Source: Bacillota bacterium (lineage in GTDB: Bacteria; Bacillota; Clostridia; Oscillospirales; Oscillospiraceae). Taken from it: 64,000 bases of DNA. The position numbers were made by a program, and so were the translations under genes. Below the pieces are notes generated by a model that worked only from the letters and a program-made list of their open reading frames with translations, was not told where the DNA came from and did no database searches. Positions 25,884 through 33,977 of this stretch are shown here, piece by piece; the first letter of the stretch is position 1, and every line of letters starts with the position of its first letter. Location of the stretch: assembly GCA_023386265.1 (NCBI GenBank), contig JAEWKA010000002.1, forward strand, positions 310,001 through 374,000. The letters are read 5' to 3'.

Positions 25884-28409
25884 ATGAGTTCAAGCATCAC
25901 AAGTTCAAATTACTATAATGTGAGCAGCTCTAGCAATAACGGTATATCAGGACTTATGTCTGGAATGGACACAGACAGCATGGTCAAAAAAATGCTCAGT
26001 GCTACGCAGACAAAAATTGATAAACAGAACCAATTAAAAACAACGACTGAGTGGAAGCAAGCTATATATCAGGGAGTTGTTTCAGATATTAATGCTTTTA
26101 AAAGCAAATATTTTGATTCTACTTACGGTTCAACGCTTTCGACAAATCTTGCGAGTTCTTCGTTTTTTAACTCCATGATTTCAACGGTTACGAGCGGAAG
26201 CTCAGTAAAGGTTGTTGGTTCTAGCTCATCAGCTTCAACGGGAGAGATGAGCGTTATTGTTTCTCAGCTTGCAAGTGCCGCCCAAATTTCATCCGGCAGC
26301 AAAATGAGTGGTACACAGACGATAACAGGCATAGCCATGGATGTGACCTCGATAAAAAACACAATTACTTCCGGCAAAGAACTGGCCTTAACACTTTCAC
26401 TTGACGGAACAGCCAAGACCCTGACTTTATCGAGCGCGGATTTTTCGGGTGAAATTGATGCCAGTACAATTAAGAGCGCTTTGGATGCAGAAATAACAAA
26501 AGCGTTTGGTTCCTATGTCAATGCCACGATGTCTGGGGATAACAAGCTTACTTTTTCACTTAACCTAAAAGACACTAACGGTGTTATAGAAGAAGGACAC
26601 GAGCTGGCAATAACAGGCGCAGATGCAAAAAGCTTTGGCATAACCCCAGGCGACTCAACTCTGATTTCCGGTAGCACAAAGCTTGGTGATTTGGCGGGAA
26701 TACAGGGGGATAAGTATTCGTTCACTATAAATGGAACGACGCTTGAGTTCTCATCCGATGATACTGTCAGCAGCATGATGAACAAAATCAACTCCAGCGA
26801 TGCAGGAGTCAAAATAAGCTATTCTTCAATGACTGATAAGTTCTCTATGCAGACTGCCTCAACAGGCGCGCAATACGGCATAGATATGGAACAGGATTGC
26901 GGGAATTTACTTAGCGCGATTTTTGGCGGCAGTGCTGTTTCAGCTGCATCAAAAGCAAGCAGTGCAACACTGCAAGCCGGATCAATTAGCACTGCGGGGC
27001 TGGACAGCGCATATACAACAACCAGCGCGTTAATGAACATGACAGTGAACGGAAATGCTTACACCTTTACACTTGCTAACAGTGGAACTACATATACAAA
27101 GACAGATGTTGAAAATAAACTTAACGAATGGCTGACAACAACCTTCGGCCAGACGAACGGTACTTCAAATATTAGCTATGCTGATGGTAAACTGACTACC
27201 GCGGCAGGTTATGCGGTCTCTTTTACAAAAACCTCAGTCGACACGTTGGATTCTGCCGCAGTTGCAGCAGCTACGAAAACTGACCTTGCGCTGGCATTTG
27301 GATTTTCAACTAACGGCGCGTCAAATGCGGTGACAGGAGCTACAAATATAGCGGATGTTTTGCAATTGCAGGGCCTCAGCTTTTTGAAATCCGATGGAAC
27401 TACAGCAGCAACAACGCTCTCCGATATTGCTTCCTTTTCCGGAGTCAGCAATGTAATTAGTTATGCCGATGGTAATATGTACATTTCAGGAACATCAACG
27501 CTTGATTTAACAGGAACAGGGCTTGAAAGTTTATTTGGTACAACTGTTGAGCTTGGAAGCGGTACAACGACCCCAGGTGCTGTCAAGGCGGGTACAGATG
27601 CACTTGTTGAGATAGACGGCGTCAGTACATCTCGCAGCAGCAACACGTTTACCGTTGGCGGAATAACACTTACGGCTACAAAAGTGAGCAGTGAGGAAAC
27701 TGTCATTGGGACGACTCGTGACACTGATTCAATTGTCAACGCAATTAAATCCTTTGTAAGCGACTACAATACGATGATTTCCAAGTTTTATTCTTTAACC
27801 ACCGAAGACCCTGATTACCGCGACTATGCTCCCTTAACCGACGCCCAAAAAGAAGAAATGTCGGATACGGAGATTGAGGCTTGGACCAAAAAGGCGAAGA
27901 CCGGCCTTGTGCGCAGCGATACGGATATAACTTCTTTTCTGTCTTCATTGCGAACAGCTATGTATACAACTTCTAAGAAAGCGGGAATAGCTCTTTACAG
28001 TATAGGGATTGAAACAACGGCATGGGATTTAACCGGAAAGCTGACTGTTGATGAGACGGCATTAAAAAGTGCAATCACCTCTGACCCTGAGGCAGTAGCA
28101 ACTTTATTTACAGATTCAACGGATGGTCTGGCAAAGCAGATTTCGACAATTTGCGATAAAACCGCTAAGCTAAGCGCAGCAAGCCCGGGATCGCTTGTTG
28201 CAATTGCAGGTGCAAACGGTTGGGCAGTAAACGCGAAGACCAACGACATGTACCAGAAATTATCCAGCATAAGCGATAAGCTCGACGATCTTAAGGATAA
28301 ATATGATGATGAGAAGAAGCGTTATTGGGCAAAATTTTCCGCAATGGAAACAGCGATGGCGCGCTATTCCTCTCAAAGCAGTATGATAACGTCAACGTTC
28401 AGTTCATGA
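25884..28409 (+). CDS. fliD: Flagellar filament cap protein FliD (enlarged)
   Basis: The protein has 841 residues. The N-terminal FliD domain includes ISGLMSGMDTDSMVKKML and the C-terminal FliD domain contains SFVSDYNTMISKFYSLT, IGIETTAWDLTGKLTVDETA and a helical end. The five-fold cap sits on the filament tip and guides flagellin folding. Typical FliD proteins are about 400-680 residues; this one has an extended Ser/Thr/Ala-rich central region (about 120-600) with repeated strand-turn units, presumably surface exposed. GGTGACG lies 8 nt before the ATG. Confidence 0.93.
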   Translation: MSSSITSSNYYNVSSSSNNGISGLMSGMDTDSMVKKMLSATQTKIDKQNQLKTTTEWKQAIYQGVVSDINAFKSKYFDSTYGSTLSTNLASSSFFNSMISTVTSGSSVKVVGSSSSASTGEMSVIVSQLASAAQISSGSKMSGTQTITGIAMDVTSIKNTITSGKELALTLSLDGTAKTLTLSSADFSGEIDASTIKSALDAEITKAFGSYVNATMSGDNKLTFSLNLKDTNGVIEEGHELAITGADAKSFGITPGDSTLISGSTKLGDLAGIQGDKYSFTINGTTLEFSSDDTVSSMMNKINSSDAGVKISYSSMTDKFSMQTASTGAQYGIDMEQDCGNLLSAIFGGSAVSAASKASSATLQAGSISTAGLDSAYTTTSALMNMTVNGNAYTFTLANSGTTYTKTDVENKLNEWLTTTFGQTNGTSNISYADGKLTTAAGYAVSFTKTSVDTLDSAAVAAATKTDLALAFGFSTNGASNAVTGATNIADVLQLQGLSFLKSDGTTAATTLSDIASFSGVSNVISYADGNMYISGTSTLDLTGTGLESLFGTTVELGSGTTTPGAVKAGTDALVEIDGVSTSRSSNTFTVGGITLTATKVSSEETVIGTTRDTDSIVNAIKSFVSDYNTMISKFYSLTTEDPDYRDYAPLTDAQKEEMSDTEIEAWTKKAKTGLVRSDTDITSFLSSLRTAMYTTSKKAGIALYSIGIETTAWDLTGKLTVDETALKSAITSDPEAVATLFTDSTDGLAKQISTICDKTAKLSAASPGSLVAIAGANGWAVNAKTNDMYQKLSSISDKLDDLKDKYDDEKKRYWAKFSAMETAMARYSSQSSMITSTFSS

Positions 28410-28442
28410 TAGTATCTGATATAAAGGCAGTGGTGATTTTTT

Positions 28443-28814
28443 ATGATGACAAATCCATATGAAACCTATAAGCACCAGTCGGTAATGACAATGACCGCTG
28501 GACAAATTCTTTTACTCGTGTATAATGAGCTAATAAAGCAGCTGAGTTTAGCTCAGAAGGCATTTGAAAAGAATGACATACCCGAGATTAACCGCAGTCT
28601 GCAGAAATCACAGCATATCATACACGAATTGAAGAGTACACTTAACTTTGATTACAGTATTTCGACCGAACTCAATAATCTCTATGATTTCTTTTATTCT
28701 GCTCTTCTCAACGCCAATACAAAAAAAGACGCCTCCGAACTGCCGTCACTTATAGAGATGGCGACCGATATGAGAACCACTTTTGCGGAAGCAGAGAAGA
28801 TGGCGCGCGAATAA
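28443..28814 (+). CDS. fliS: Flagellin export chaperone FliS
   Basis: The protein has 123 residues, the family's usual length. MTNPYETYKHQSVMTMTAGQ is the start block and QILLLVYNELIKQL follows as the first helix. FliS binds the C-terminus of flagellin in the cytosol and prevents early polymerisation; in the CsrA-FliW circuit it also influences flagellin homeostasis. It lies 33 nt after fliD. Two ATGs (28443, 28446) are in frame. Confidence 0.93.
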   Translation: MMTNPYETYKHQSVMTMTAGQILLLVYNELIKQLSLAQKAFEKNDIPEINRSLQKSQHIIHELKSTLNFDYSISTELNNLYDFFYSALLNANTKKDASELPSLIEMATDMRTTFAEAEKMARE

Positions 28815-28841
28815 AACCGGGCAAGGGGGGTAACCGTTTAA

Positions 28842-29204
28842 GTGTTTTACGATTCCAGTAAGTTCAAAGTGCTTGAAGCAGGCGTTCAGCTCGCACTGAT
28901 GCAGCAAAAGCTGAGCACACAGAATATCGCTAATATAGAAACTACGGGATATAAATCCAAGAGTTTGTCGTTTGACGGCGTTCTGAGTTCTGTTCAAAAC
29001 GGTTCCGATACGCTTGAAATAAGCGGCATTAAGGCTTCCATTATTACAAGCGACGCAGAGTCATCGCAGCCGAACGGTAATAATGTCGATCTTGAGAAGG
29101 AAAGCATTACTCTTTATAAGGCATATGCGCAGTACAGCGTTCTGCTGAATCAAATTAGCACGGAGTTTGATAAATACGGCTATGTTCTGAACTGTAACAT
29201 GTAA
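28842..29204 (+). CDS. flgB: Flagellar basal-body rod protein FlgB
   Basis: The protein has 120 residues. The N-terminal rod motif LSTQNIANIETTGYKSKSL and the C-terminal NVDLEKESITLYKAYAQYSV are the FlgB signature. FlgB is the proximal rod, contacting FliE in the MS ring. GTG 28842 is the start, with a GGGGGG-type ribosome site 8 nt upstream. In most Clostridia flgB and flgC head the fliE-fliF operon; here the flagellin gene lies between them. Confidence 0.92.
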   Translation: MFYDSSKFKVLEAGVQLALMQQKLSTQNIANIETTGYKSKSLSFDGVLSSVQNGSDTLEISGIKASIITSDAESSQPNGNNVDLEKESITLYKAYAQYSVLLNQISTEFDKYGYVLNCNM

Positions 29205-29254
29205 CGCAACTATACATAAAAACACTTGCATGACGAGTCATTGGAGGAAAAGCA

Positions 29255-29683
29255 ATGTCATTTAGCACATCTTTGGATATAGTCGGCTCAGCACTGACGG
29301 CTGAGCGCTTTCGTACCGACATAATCACACAGAATATCGCCAATGCACAAACGACGGAAACATCGAGCGGTGAACCATATCGCCGCCAGCTAGTCGTGTT
29401 CGAAGAGATACCGCTTGCCTTTTCGGAAGAACTGGATAAGGCAAAGTCGGGCGGCGGTGTACGTGTATCGAACGTCGTAAAGAGTGACGATGAGTTCAAG
29501 CTCATCTATGATCCTACGAATCCGGACGCGAACGCGGAGGGCTATGTTCAATCCTCCAATGTCGATACGACCGAGGAGCAGGTAGACCTTCTCGCCGCGA
29601 GCAACGCATATGAGGCCAATTTGACAGCCTTATCAGTCGTGAAGGCCATGATAAACAGAACAATCGAAATGGGAAGCAAATAA
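29255..29683 (+). CDS. flgC: Flagellar basal-body rod protein FlgC
   Basis: The protein has 142 residues. The N-terminal block (LTAERFRTDIITQNIANAQT) and C-terminal block (EEQVDLLAASNAYEANLTAL, ending in KAMINRTIEMG) are the FlgC rod signatures. It forms the proximal rod with FlgB. GGAGG lies 9 nt before the ATG. It is the last gene of the flgM-flgC run and is followed at once by a terminator. Confidence 0.93.
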   Translation: MSFSTSLDIVGSALTAERFRTDIITQNIANAQTTETSSGEPYRRQLVVFEEIPLAFSEELDKAKSGGGVRVSNVVKSDDEFKLIYDPTNPDANAEGYVQSSNVDTTEEQVDLLAASNAYEANLTALSVVKAMINRTIEMGSK

Positions 29684-29696
29684 AACAAGTAAATTC

Positions 29697-29735
29697 GAAG
29701 CCCTCGCACTGTTGTTCGGTGCGAGGGCTTCATTA
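29697..29735 (+). terminator. Terminator after flgC
   Basis: A perfect 13-bp stem (29697-29709 with 29719-29731) starts 14 nt after the flgC stop and is followed by a T-containing AT-rich tract. It ends the flgM operon. Confidence 0.65.
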
Positions 29736-29783
29736 TTGCTATATTAAAATAAGTAATAATGAATGATCAAAATTTCAGGCAAG

Positions 29784-29822
29784 ACTAAAAAACAGGGGCG
29801 GTTCCGAAGAACCGCCCCTGTT
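29784..29822 (-). terminator. Terminator of the flagellin gene
   Basis: A perfect 13-bp GC-rich stem (29791-29803 with 29810-29822), read on the minus strand, is followed by a run of Ts (29785-29790 as As on the plus strand). It lies about 38 nt after the flagellin stop codon. Confidence 0.9.
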
Positions 29823-29859
29823 GATGTTATAGCCAGATAACCATAAGGTCCACTTGCTC

Positions 29860-31332
29860 TTACTGGAGGAGCTGTAGGATGGACTGCGGGTTCTGGTTTG
29901 CCTGAGCAAGCATTGCCTGAGCAGCCTGAGAAAGGATGTTCATCTTGGTATAGGTCATCATTTCTTTTGCCATGTCTGTATCACGGATACGGCTGTTTGC
30001 AGCGTCCATGTTCTCAGTCGTGGTGTCCATGCTGTTAATAGCATATTCAAGTCTGTTCTGGAGAGCACCAAGGTTGCCGCGGTTTGTGGAAACCGTATTG
30101 ATGGCAGCTTTGATTGTGCTGATGGAGTTGCCTGCAGCGGACTGAGAAGAGACGTCAAGACCGGCAGTTCCGAGGCCTTCAGCAGTCAGGTCTGCAACGT
30201 TAACAGTAACCTTGTTGAAGGAGTCGTTCGAGTCGCCGACCTGAAGGACAAGACCAGCGCCTGCTTTGCTGGTGAAAGTAGTAGCACCGGGGGTGGAAAT
30301 ATCCACGTCCATGTTATGCAGTTCTGCCGCTGTTTTCAAAGAAGCAAGGTCATCGAAAGTCTTGCCGTCAGAACCGTCGACAGTTGCTTTGAAGGTAAAA
30401 GTGTTTCCGTTTACGGTTACTTTGTCTCCGGCTGCAAATGTTCCGGCCAGATTGGAGGTGTATGCTAAGTCCTTACCTGCAACGACTCCGCCGGCGAGCG
30501 CTCCAGCAGAACCATCGATATCTTCGTTAAATCCTGTGACTGCCGCTTTGCTAACGCCCACAGTTTTGTTCGTAGCTATCAGATGGCCGGCTCCGTCATC
30601 ACTGAAAGTAAAGAGTGCATTGAGATCTGTGTCAGCATTAGCTGCCGTGGCCATAGCTGTTGCGTTAGCGGCAGCGGTGCCGCCAGAACCAGATGCTAAA
30701 GTATCAAAGGTGACAGTCTTTGACTGAGTTGCTCCGGTAGCATCAGTGTATGAAACAATAAGTGATGCACCATTATGAGCGGCTACGTTAGTGCCAGCAG
30801 CTGCGGATGCTGTGTACTTTGTTGCAGATGCAGGAGTTTCTGTGGTGACAATACCAACACCGGCACATGTTCCGGAGGCCTTTAAAGACTGACCGCCTTC
30901 GCCGAGGGAACCGTCGAGCAGGTTGATGCCGTTAAAGTTGGTGGATTTTGCGATACGTGTGATTTCGGTGTTAAGCGCGTCAACCTCAGTCTGGATAGCT
31001 TCACGGTCAACAGTATCCTGGATTGTTCCGCTTGCAGACTTTGTTGCAAGGGATACCATGCGGTTGAGCATGCTGTGGACTTCTGTCAGTGCACCTTCAG
31101 CGGTCTGAACGAGAGAAATACCGTCCTGAGAGTTTGCGGAAGCCTGTTCGAGACCTTTGATCTGAGCCTTCATCTTTTCGCTGATTGCGAGGCCAGATGC
31201 GTCATCGCCTGCACGGTTGATGCGGAAGCCGGAAGAAAGTTTTTCAAGACTCTTTGCAAGCTGTGTGTTGTTTGTGCTCAACTGACGATAAGCGTTAGTT
31301 GACATTGTGTTGGTTCTTACTACCAAACCCAT
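29860..31332 (-). CDS. fliC: Flagellin (filament subunit)
   Basis: The protein has 490 residues. N-terminal D0/D1 blocks (VVRTNTMSTNAYRQL, LSSGFRINRAGDDASGLA) and C-terminal D1/D0 blocks (NMDAANSRIRDTDMAKEMM, ILSQAAQAMLAQANQNPQSI) are well conserved. The central domain (about 180-400) is Ala/Thr/Gly-rich and variable. The frame is open to 31434 upstream, but GGAGGT lies 8 nt before ATG 31332 and conserved residues begin just there. The leader holds two putative CsrA hairpins. It is monocistronic, on the opposite strand to its neighbours, and ends at a strong terminator. Confidence 0.96.
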   Translation of the reverse strand: MGLVVRTNTMSTNAYRQLSTNNTQLAKSLEKLSSGFRINRAGDDASGLAISEKMKAQIKGLEQASANSQDGISLVQTAEGALTEVHSMLNRMVSLATKSASGTIQDTVDREAIQTEVDALNTEITRIAKSTNFNGINLLDGSLGEGGQSLKASGTCAGVGIVTTETPASATKYTASAAAGTNVAAHNGASLIVSYTDATGATQSKTVTFDTLASGSGGTAAANATAMATAANADTDLNALFTFSDDGAGHLIATNKTVGVSKAAVTGFNEDIDGSAGALAGGVVAGKDLAYTSNLAGTFAAGDKVTVNGNTFTFKATVDGSDGKTFDDLASLKTAAELHNMDVDISTPGATTFTSKAGAGLVLQVGDSNDSFNKVTVNVADLTAEGLGTAGLDVSSQSAAGNSISTIKAAINTVSTNRGNLGALQNRLEYAINSMDTTTENMDAANSRIRDTDMAKEMMTYTKMNILSQAAQAMLAQANQNPQSILQLLQ

Positions 31333-31337
31333 AAAAA

Positions 31338-31387
31338 AATACCTCCATGTATTTTGTTTGTTTCGGAGCGCGTCCATGCTCTCCGAA
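31338..31387 (-). promoter_or_regulatory. Two putative CsrA-binding hairpins in the flagellin leader
   Basis: On the minus strand the distal site is a 7-bp stem (31381-31387 with 31362-31368) whose loop contains ATGGA. The proximal site (31338-31353) is a 5-bp stem, AATAC pairing with GTATT, whose loop ATGGAG is the flagellin ribosome binding site itself. GGA in a hairpin loop is the CsrA recognition rule, and one distal plus one ribosome-site-overlapping element is the arrangement known for B. subtilis hag. The FliW-CsrA pair is encoded 6 kb away. Confidence 0.65.
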
Positions 31388-31557
31388 CTGTAATGTTGTG
31401 TCTCGACCCACGAAGCGATCTGTGCACCGAACACTTACGAAAATCGAAACGCTTCCGACCGAATCAATCCGGTCAACATAGTTATTTCACGTCAATTAAA
31501 AAACTAAAGAACATTTTAAATTGTTTTTTAAAGTCGGATAATGCGAATGTTAATTGG

Positions 31558-31603
31558 AATAAACCGGCATAAATGAATAATTATTCATTTATGCCGGTTT
31601 ATT
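31558..31603. repeat. 46-bp perfect palindrome upstream of flagellin and fliE
   Basis: The 23-bp arms (31558-31580 and 31581-31603) are exact inverted copies with no spacer, centred on ATAATTAT. It lies about 225 nt upstream of the flagellin start and 363 nt upstream of fliE. It could be a cruciform, a bidirectional terminator or an operator; the sequence alone does not decide. Confidence 0.85.
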
Positions 31604-31845
31604 CATTTAAATGATGATAGATTACTGGATATTTTTAATGAAGAATATTTGTAACGTCCCAAACAACATAAAAACCATAACATTATAGTTACGGAGTGGC
31701 GATATACATAACAATGTAATTATGGTTTGTGGATAACATTTGGGAATAAAAGCTGTTGTTTTCCATATTTGGATAAGACTAGTTCTAAAATAACCAACTA
31801 TGCGACAAAATACTTTAAAAAACGAATAAATACTACAATTTTTGC

Positions 31846-31874
31846 TTTACAAGTCCAAGCTGAGATGATACCAT
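31846..31874 (+). promoter_or_regulatory. Candidate promoter of the fliE operon
   Basis: TTTACA (31846-31851) and TACCAT (31869-31874) are separated by 17 nt, about 90 nt before fliE. The -10 box is poor and a nearby TATACT at 31888-31893 is an alternative. Confidence 0.3.
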
Positions 31875-31966
31875 TAACTCAATCAGTTATACTATGATTT
31901 ATGATTTTCTAAAACAAAAAACAACAATTTTTTTATACTAAATTTTGGTCCTAAAAGGAGCGCAAA

Positions 31967-32272
31967 ATGGGAAACTTTATTTCGTCTATTCAGCCGATTG
32001 CGAATATGGCCCTTTCTAAGATCGGAGAAACGGAAAAAAGTACTGAGTCGTCGGCACCGTTCCTGAATGTTTTGAAGGATGCAGTCAGCGAATATACATC
32101 ACAGCAGGAGAAAGCAGATGCAGACAATCAAGCTCTGGCGCTTGGCGAATCAGATAATCTTGTGCAAATCCAAATTGACACATTAGAAGCGGAAACAGCG
32201 CTGCAGACAACTGTCCAATTAACCTCACGAGTAGTTAACGCATATAAAGAAATCATGCAAATGTCCGTATGA
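31967..32272 (+). CDS. fliE: Flagellar hook-basal body protein FliE
   Basis: The protein has 101 residues, the usual length. The conserved C-terminal helix with NLVQIQIDTLEAETALQTTV and RVVNAYKEIMQMSV is the FliE signature. It anchors the rod to the MS ring. AAAGGAGCGC lies 5-6 nt before the ATG. It heads the fliE-to-flgE operon; fliF follows after 74 nt. Confidence 0.93.
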   Translation: MGNFISSIQPIANMALSKIGETEKSTESSAPFLNVLKDAVSEYTSQQEKADADNQALALGESDNLVQIQIDTLEAETALQTTVQLTSRVVNAYKEIMQMSV

Positions 32273-32346
32273 CTGTGTTTTTTACTTAAAAAATAAGAGC
32301 AACGTCCGCAGCTTTCCTGGCGAGCGTGCAATAATAAGAGGTCAGC

Positions 32347-33975
32347 GTGAATAATAACATATTTCAAAATAGCTTTTCTAAAGCTAAAGCTTATATAGGG
32401 CAGTTACCGACAAAGACAAAAAGCAGAATCGGCATTTCTTTGGCTGGAGTTCTGCTGGTTGTCGTTATTTTTACGATTTTTATTAATCTCCAAAACGGCA
32501 AGTACACAGTTCTGTATACAGGTCTGAGCACCAGTGAGTCAGGGAGTATTTACAGCGTTCTAAGCGGCCTGGGAGCCGATGTCAAATTCAATTCAGAGGG
32601 CAACATTATGGTGCCGAAAGATGAATACGACATCTGGGTTCTTCAGCTGGCAGCGAAGGGCTATCCTAAGACTGCTCTGACTTATGATGTGTTTTCGAGT
32701 AATTCCGGTATGACAGCAACGGAATCGGAGAAGGCTCAATGGTTAATATATCAATTGCAGGACAGGATACAGTCAACGCTCGAAAGGATTGACGGTGTGG
32801 AAAGCGCTACCGTCACTATTACCGTGCCCGAAACCAGCAATTACGTTTGGGAAACAGTTTCAACTGAACAGAGTGCAACGGCCGGAGTGCTGCTCTCACT
32901 AGATCCTGGGGTTAATATTAGCGGAGAGCAGGTTTCGGCTATTTGTACCTTAATTGCCTCCAGTGTTCCGAAGATGAAGCCGGAAGATGTCAGCGTGGTC
33001 GATGCGGGAACGATGCTTGAGCTTTCACCAGTTAGCGACTCTGGCAATGAATCCAGCGGCGCCAACGGCATGGGGTTTGAGCTCTTGGTACAGACAAAAA
33101 TTGAGGACAATGTAGTGAGGCTTCTTTCTCCGCGCTACGGTACGGGCGGCGTAGTTGCTGTTGCTAAAGCGACTATTGACTATGACAAGATGATGACCGA
33201 AAAACTTGAAATGACGCCAAATACTGACGGCAAAGGCAATGTTACTCACAACGAGGGCTCTTATTCGATCGAAGGGACGGAAAACGCGGGAGATGTCGTT
33301 GGAACGGAAAACAACACCGACATTCCCACCTATGGCTACAACAACCCCTCTTCCGGCAACGGGATGACGGATTATACGTGGAGCTCGGACTACGATTACA
33401 GCTATATAAAGACACAGATTGAATCAGGCAATGCAATTTTGAAAAGAGCAACAATTTCAGTAATGGTTAATGAAAGCGCACTGACCGATACCCGCATTAA
33501 CGAGCTGAAAAGTCTTGTCAGCGGCTGTACCGATATCCCGGTAGACTTAATTTCCGTTTCTGCCTTTGATAAAGCCGCTCTTTATGAGGAGCCGGGCACC
33601 GAGCCGTCGGCTGCTCCTGAAGAAAACAATAATTCAATTTTTCCTCAATTGTTTAACCTGTCGACTCAGACTTATATAATTATCGGTGCAGGCCTTTTGC
33701 TTCTGCTTGCGGTAGTTCTCTTTCTTGTCATATTTATCAGACGAAAAAGAAAGAACCGTTACAAGGTAAAAGCTGAGGCGGATAAGCGCGCAAAGCTGGA
33801 GGATGCCCGCCGCAAGCAAGCAGAAATAGAAAATTACAAAAAAACGCTTGAAGATGTTGCAAAAGGGAAAATAGACCCAAAGAACGAGGCGATAGTTGAA
33901 GAGGTCCGCGAATTTACCAAGACCAACCCCCAGATAGCCGCAAATCTGATCCGGACTTGGCTTAAGGAGGAATAG
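32347..33975 (+). CDS. fliF: Flagellar MS-ring protein FliF
   Basis: The protein has 542 residues. Two membrane helices (about 28-46 and about 440-462) enclose a large periplasmic region with YscJ-like ring domains (LYTGLSTSESGSIYSVLSGL, DGVESATVTITVPE). The C-terminal cytoplasmic tail (about 465-542) is charged and ends in IAANLIRTWLKEE, the FliG-binding helix. GTG 32347 is the start, with AAGAGG 7 nt upstream. FliF forms the first ring of the basal body and houses the export gate. Confidence 0.95.
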   Translation: MNNNIFQNSFSKAKAYIGQLPTKTKSRIGISLAGVLLVVVIFTIFINLQNGKYTVLYTGLSTSESGSIYSVLSGLGADVKFNSEGNIMVPKDEYDIWVLQLAAKGYPKTALTYDVFSSNSGMTATESEKAQWLIYQLQDRIQSTLERIDGVESATVTITVPETSNYVWETVSTEQSATAGVLLSLDPGVNISGEQVSAICTLIASSVPKMKPEDVSVVDAGTMLELSPVSDSGNESSGANGMGFELLVQTKIEDNVVRLLSPRYGTGGVVAVAKATIDYDKMMTEKLEMTPNTDGKGNVTHNEGSYSIEGTENAGDVVGTENNTDIPTYGYNNPSSGNGMTDYTWSSDYDYSYIKTQIESGNAILKRATISVMVNESALTDTRINELKSLVSGCTDIPVDLISVSAFDKAALYEEPGTEPSAAPEENNNSIFPQLFNLSTQTYIIIGAGLLLLLAVVLFLVIFIRRKRKNRYKVKAEADKRAKLEDARRKQAEIENYKKTLEDVAKGKIDPKNEAIVEEVREFTKTNPQIAANLIRTWLKEE

Positions 33976-33977
33976 CG

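Larger units (their letters stand above)
31333..31966. other. Flagellin leader and divergent regulatory region
   Basis: These 634 nt separate flagellin (minus) from fliE (plus). They hold the flagellin 5' leader with two CsrA-type hairpins, a 46-bp perfect palindrome and at least one candidate promoter for fliE, listed separately. I could not identify a convincing sigma28 promoter for flagellin. The rest is AT-rich with no further gene. Confidence 0.6.

Noticed and set aside
31333..31434. In-frame N-terminal extension of flagellin
   Set aside because: GGAGGT before ATG 31332 and the conserved flagellin start show that the extension is leader sequence, which instead contains the putative CsrA hairpins.
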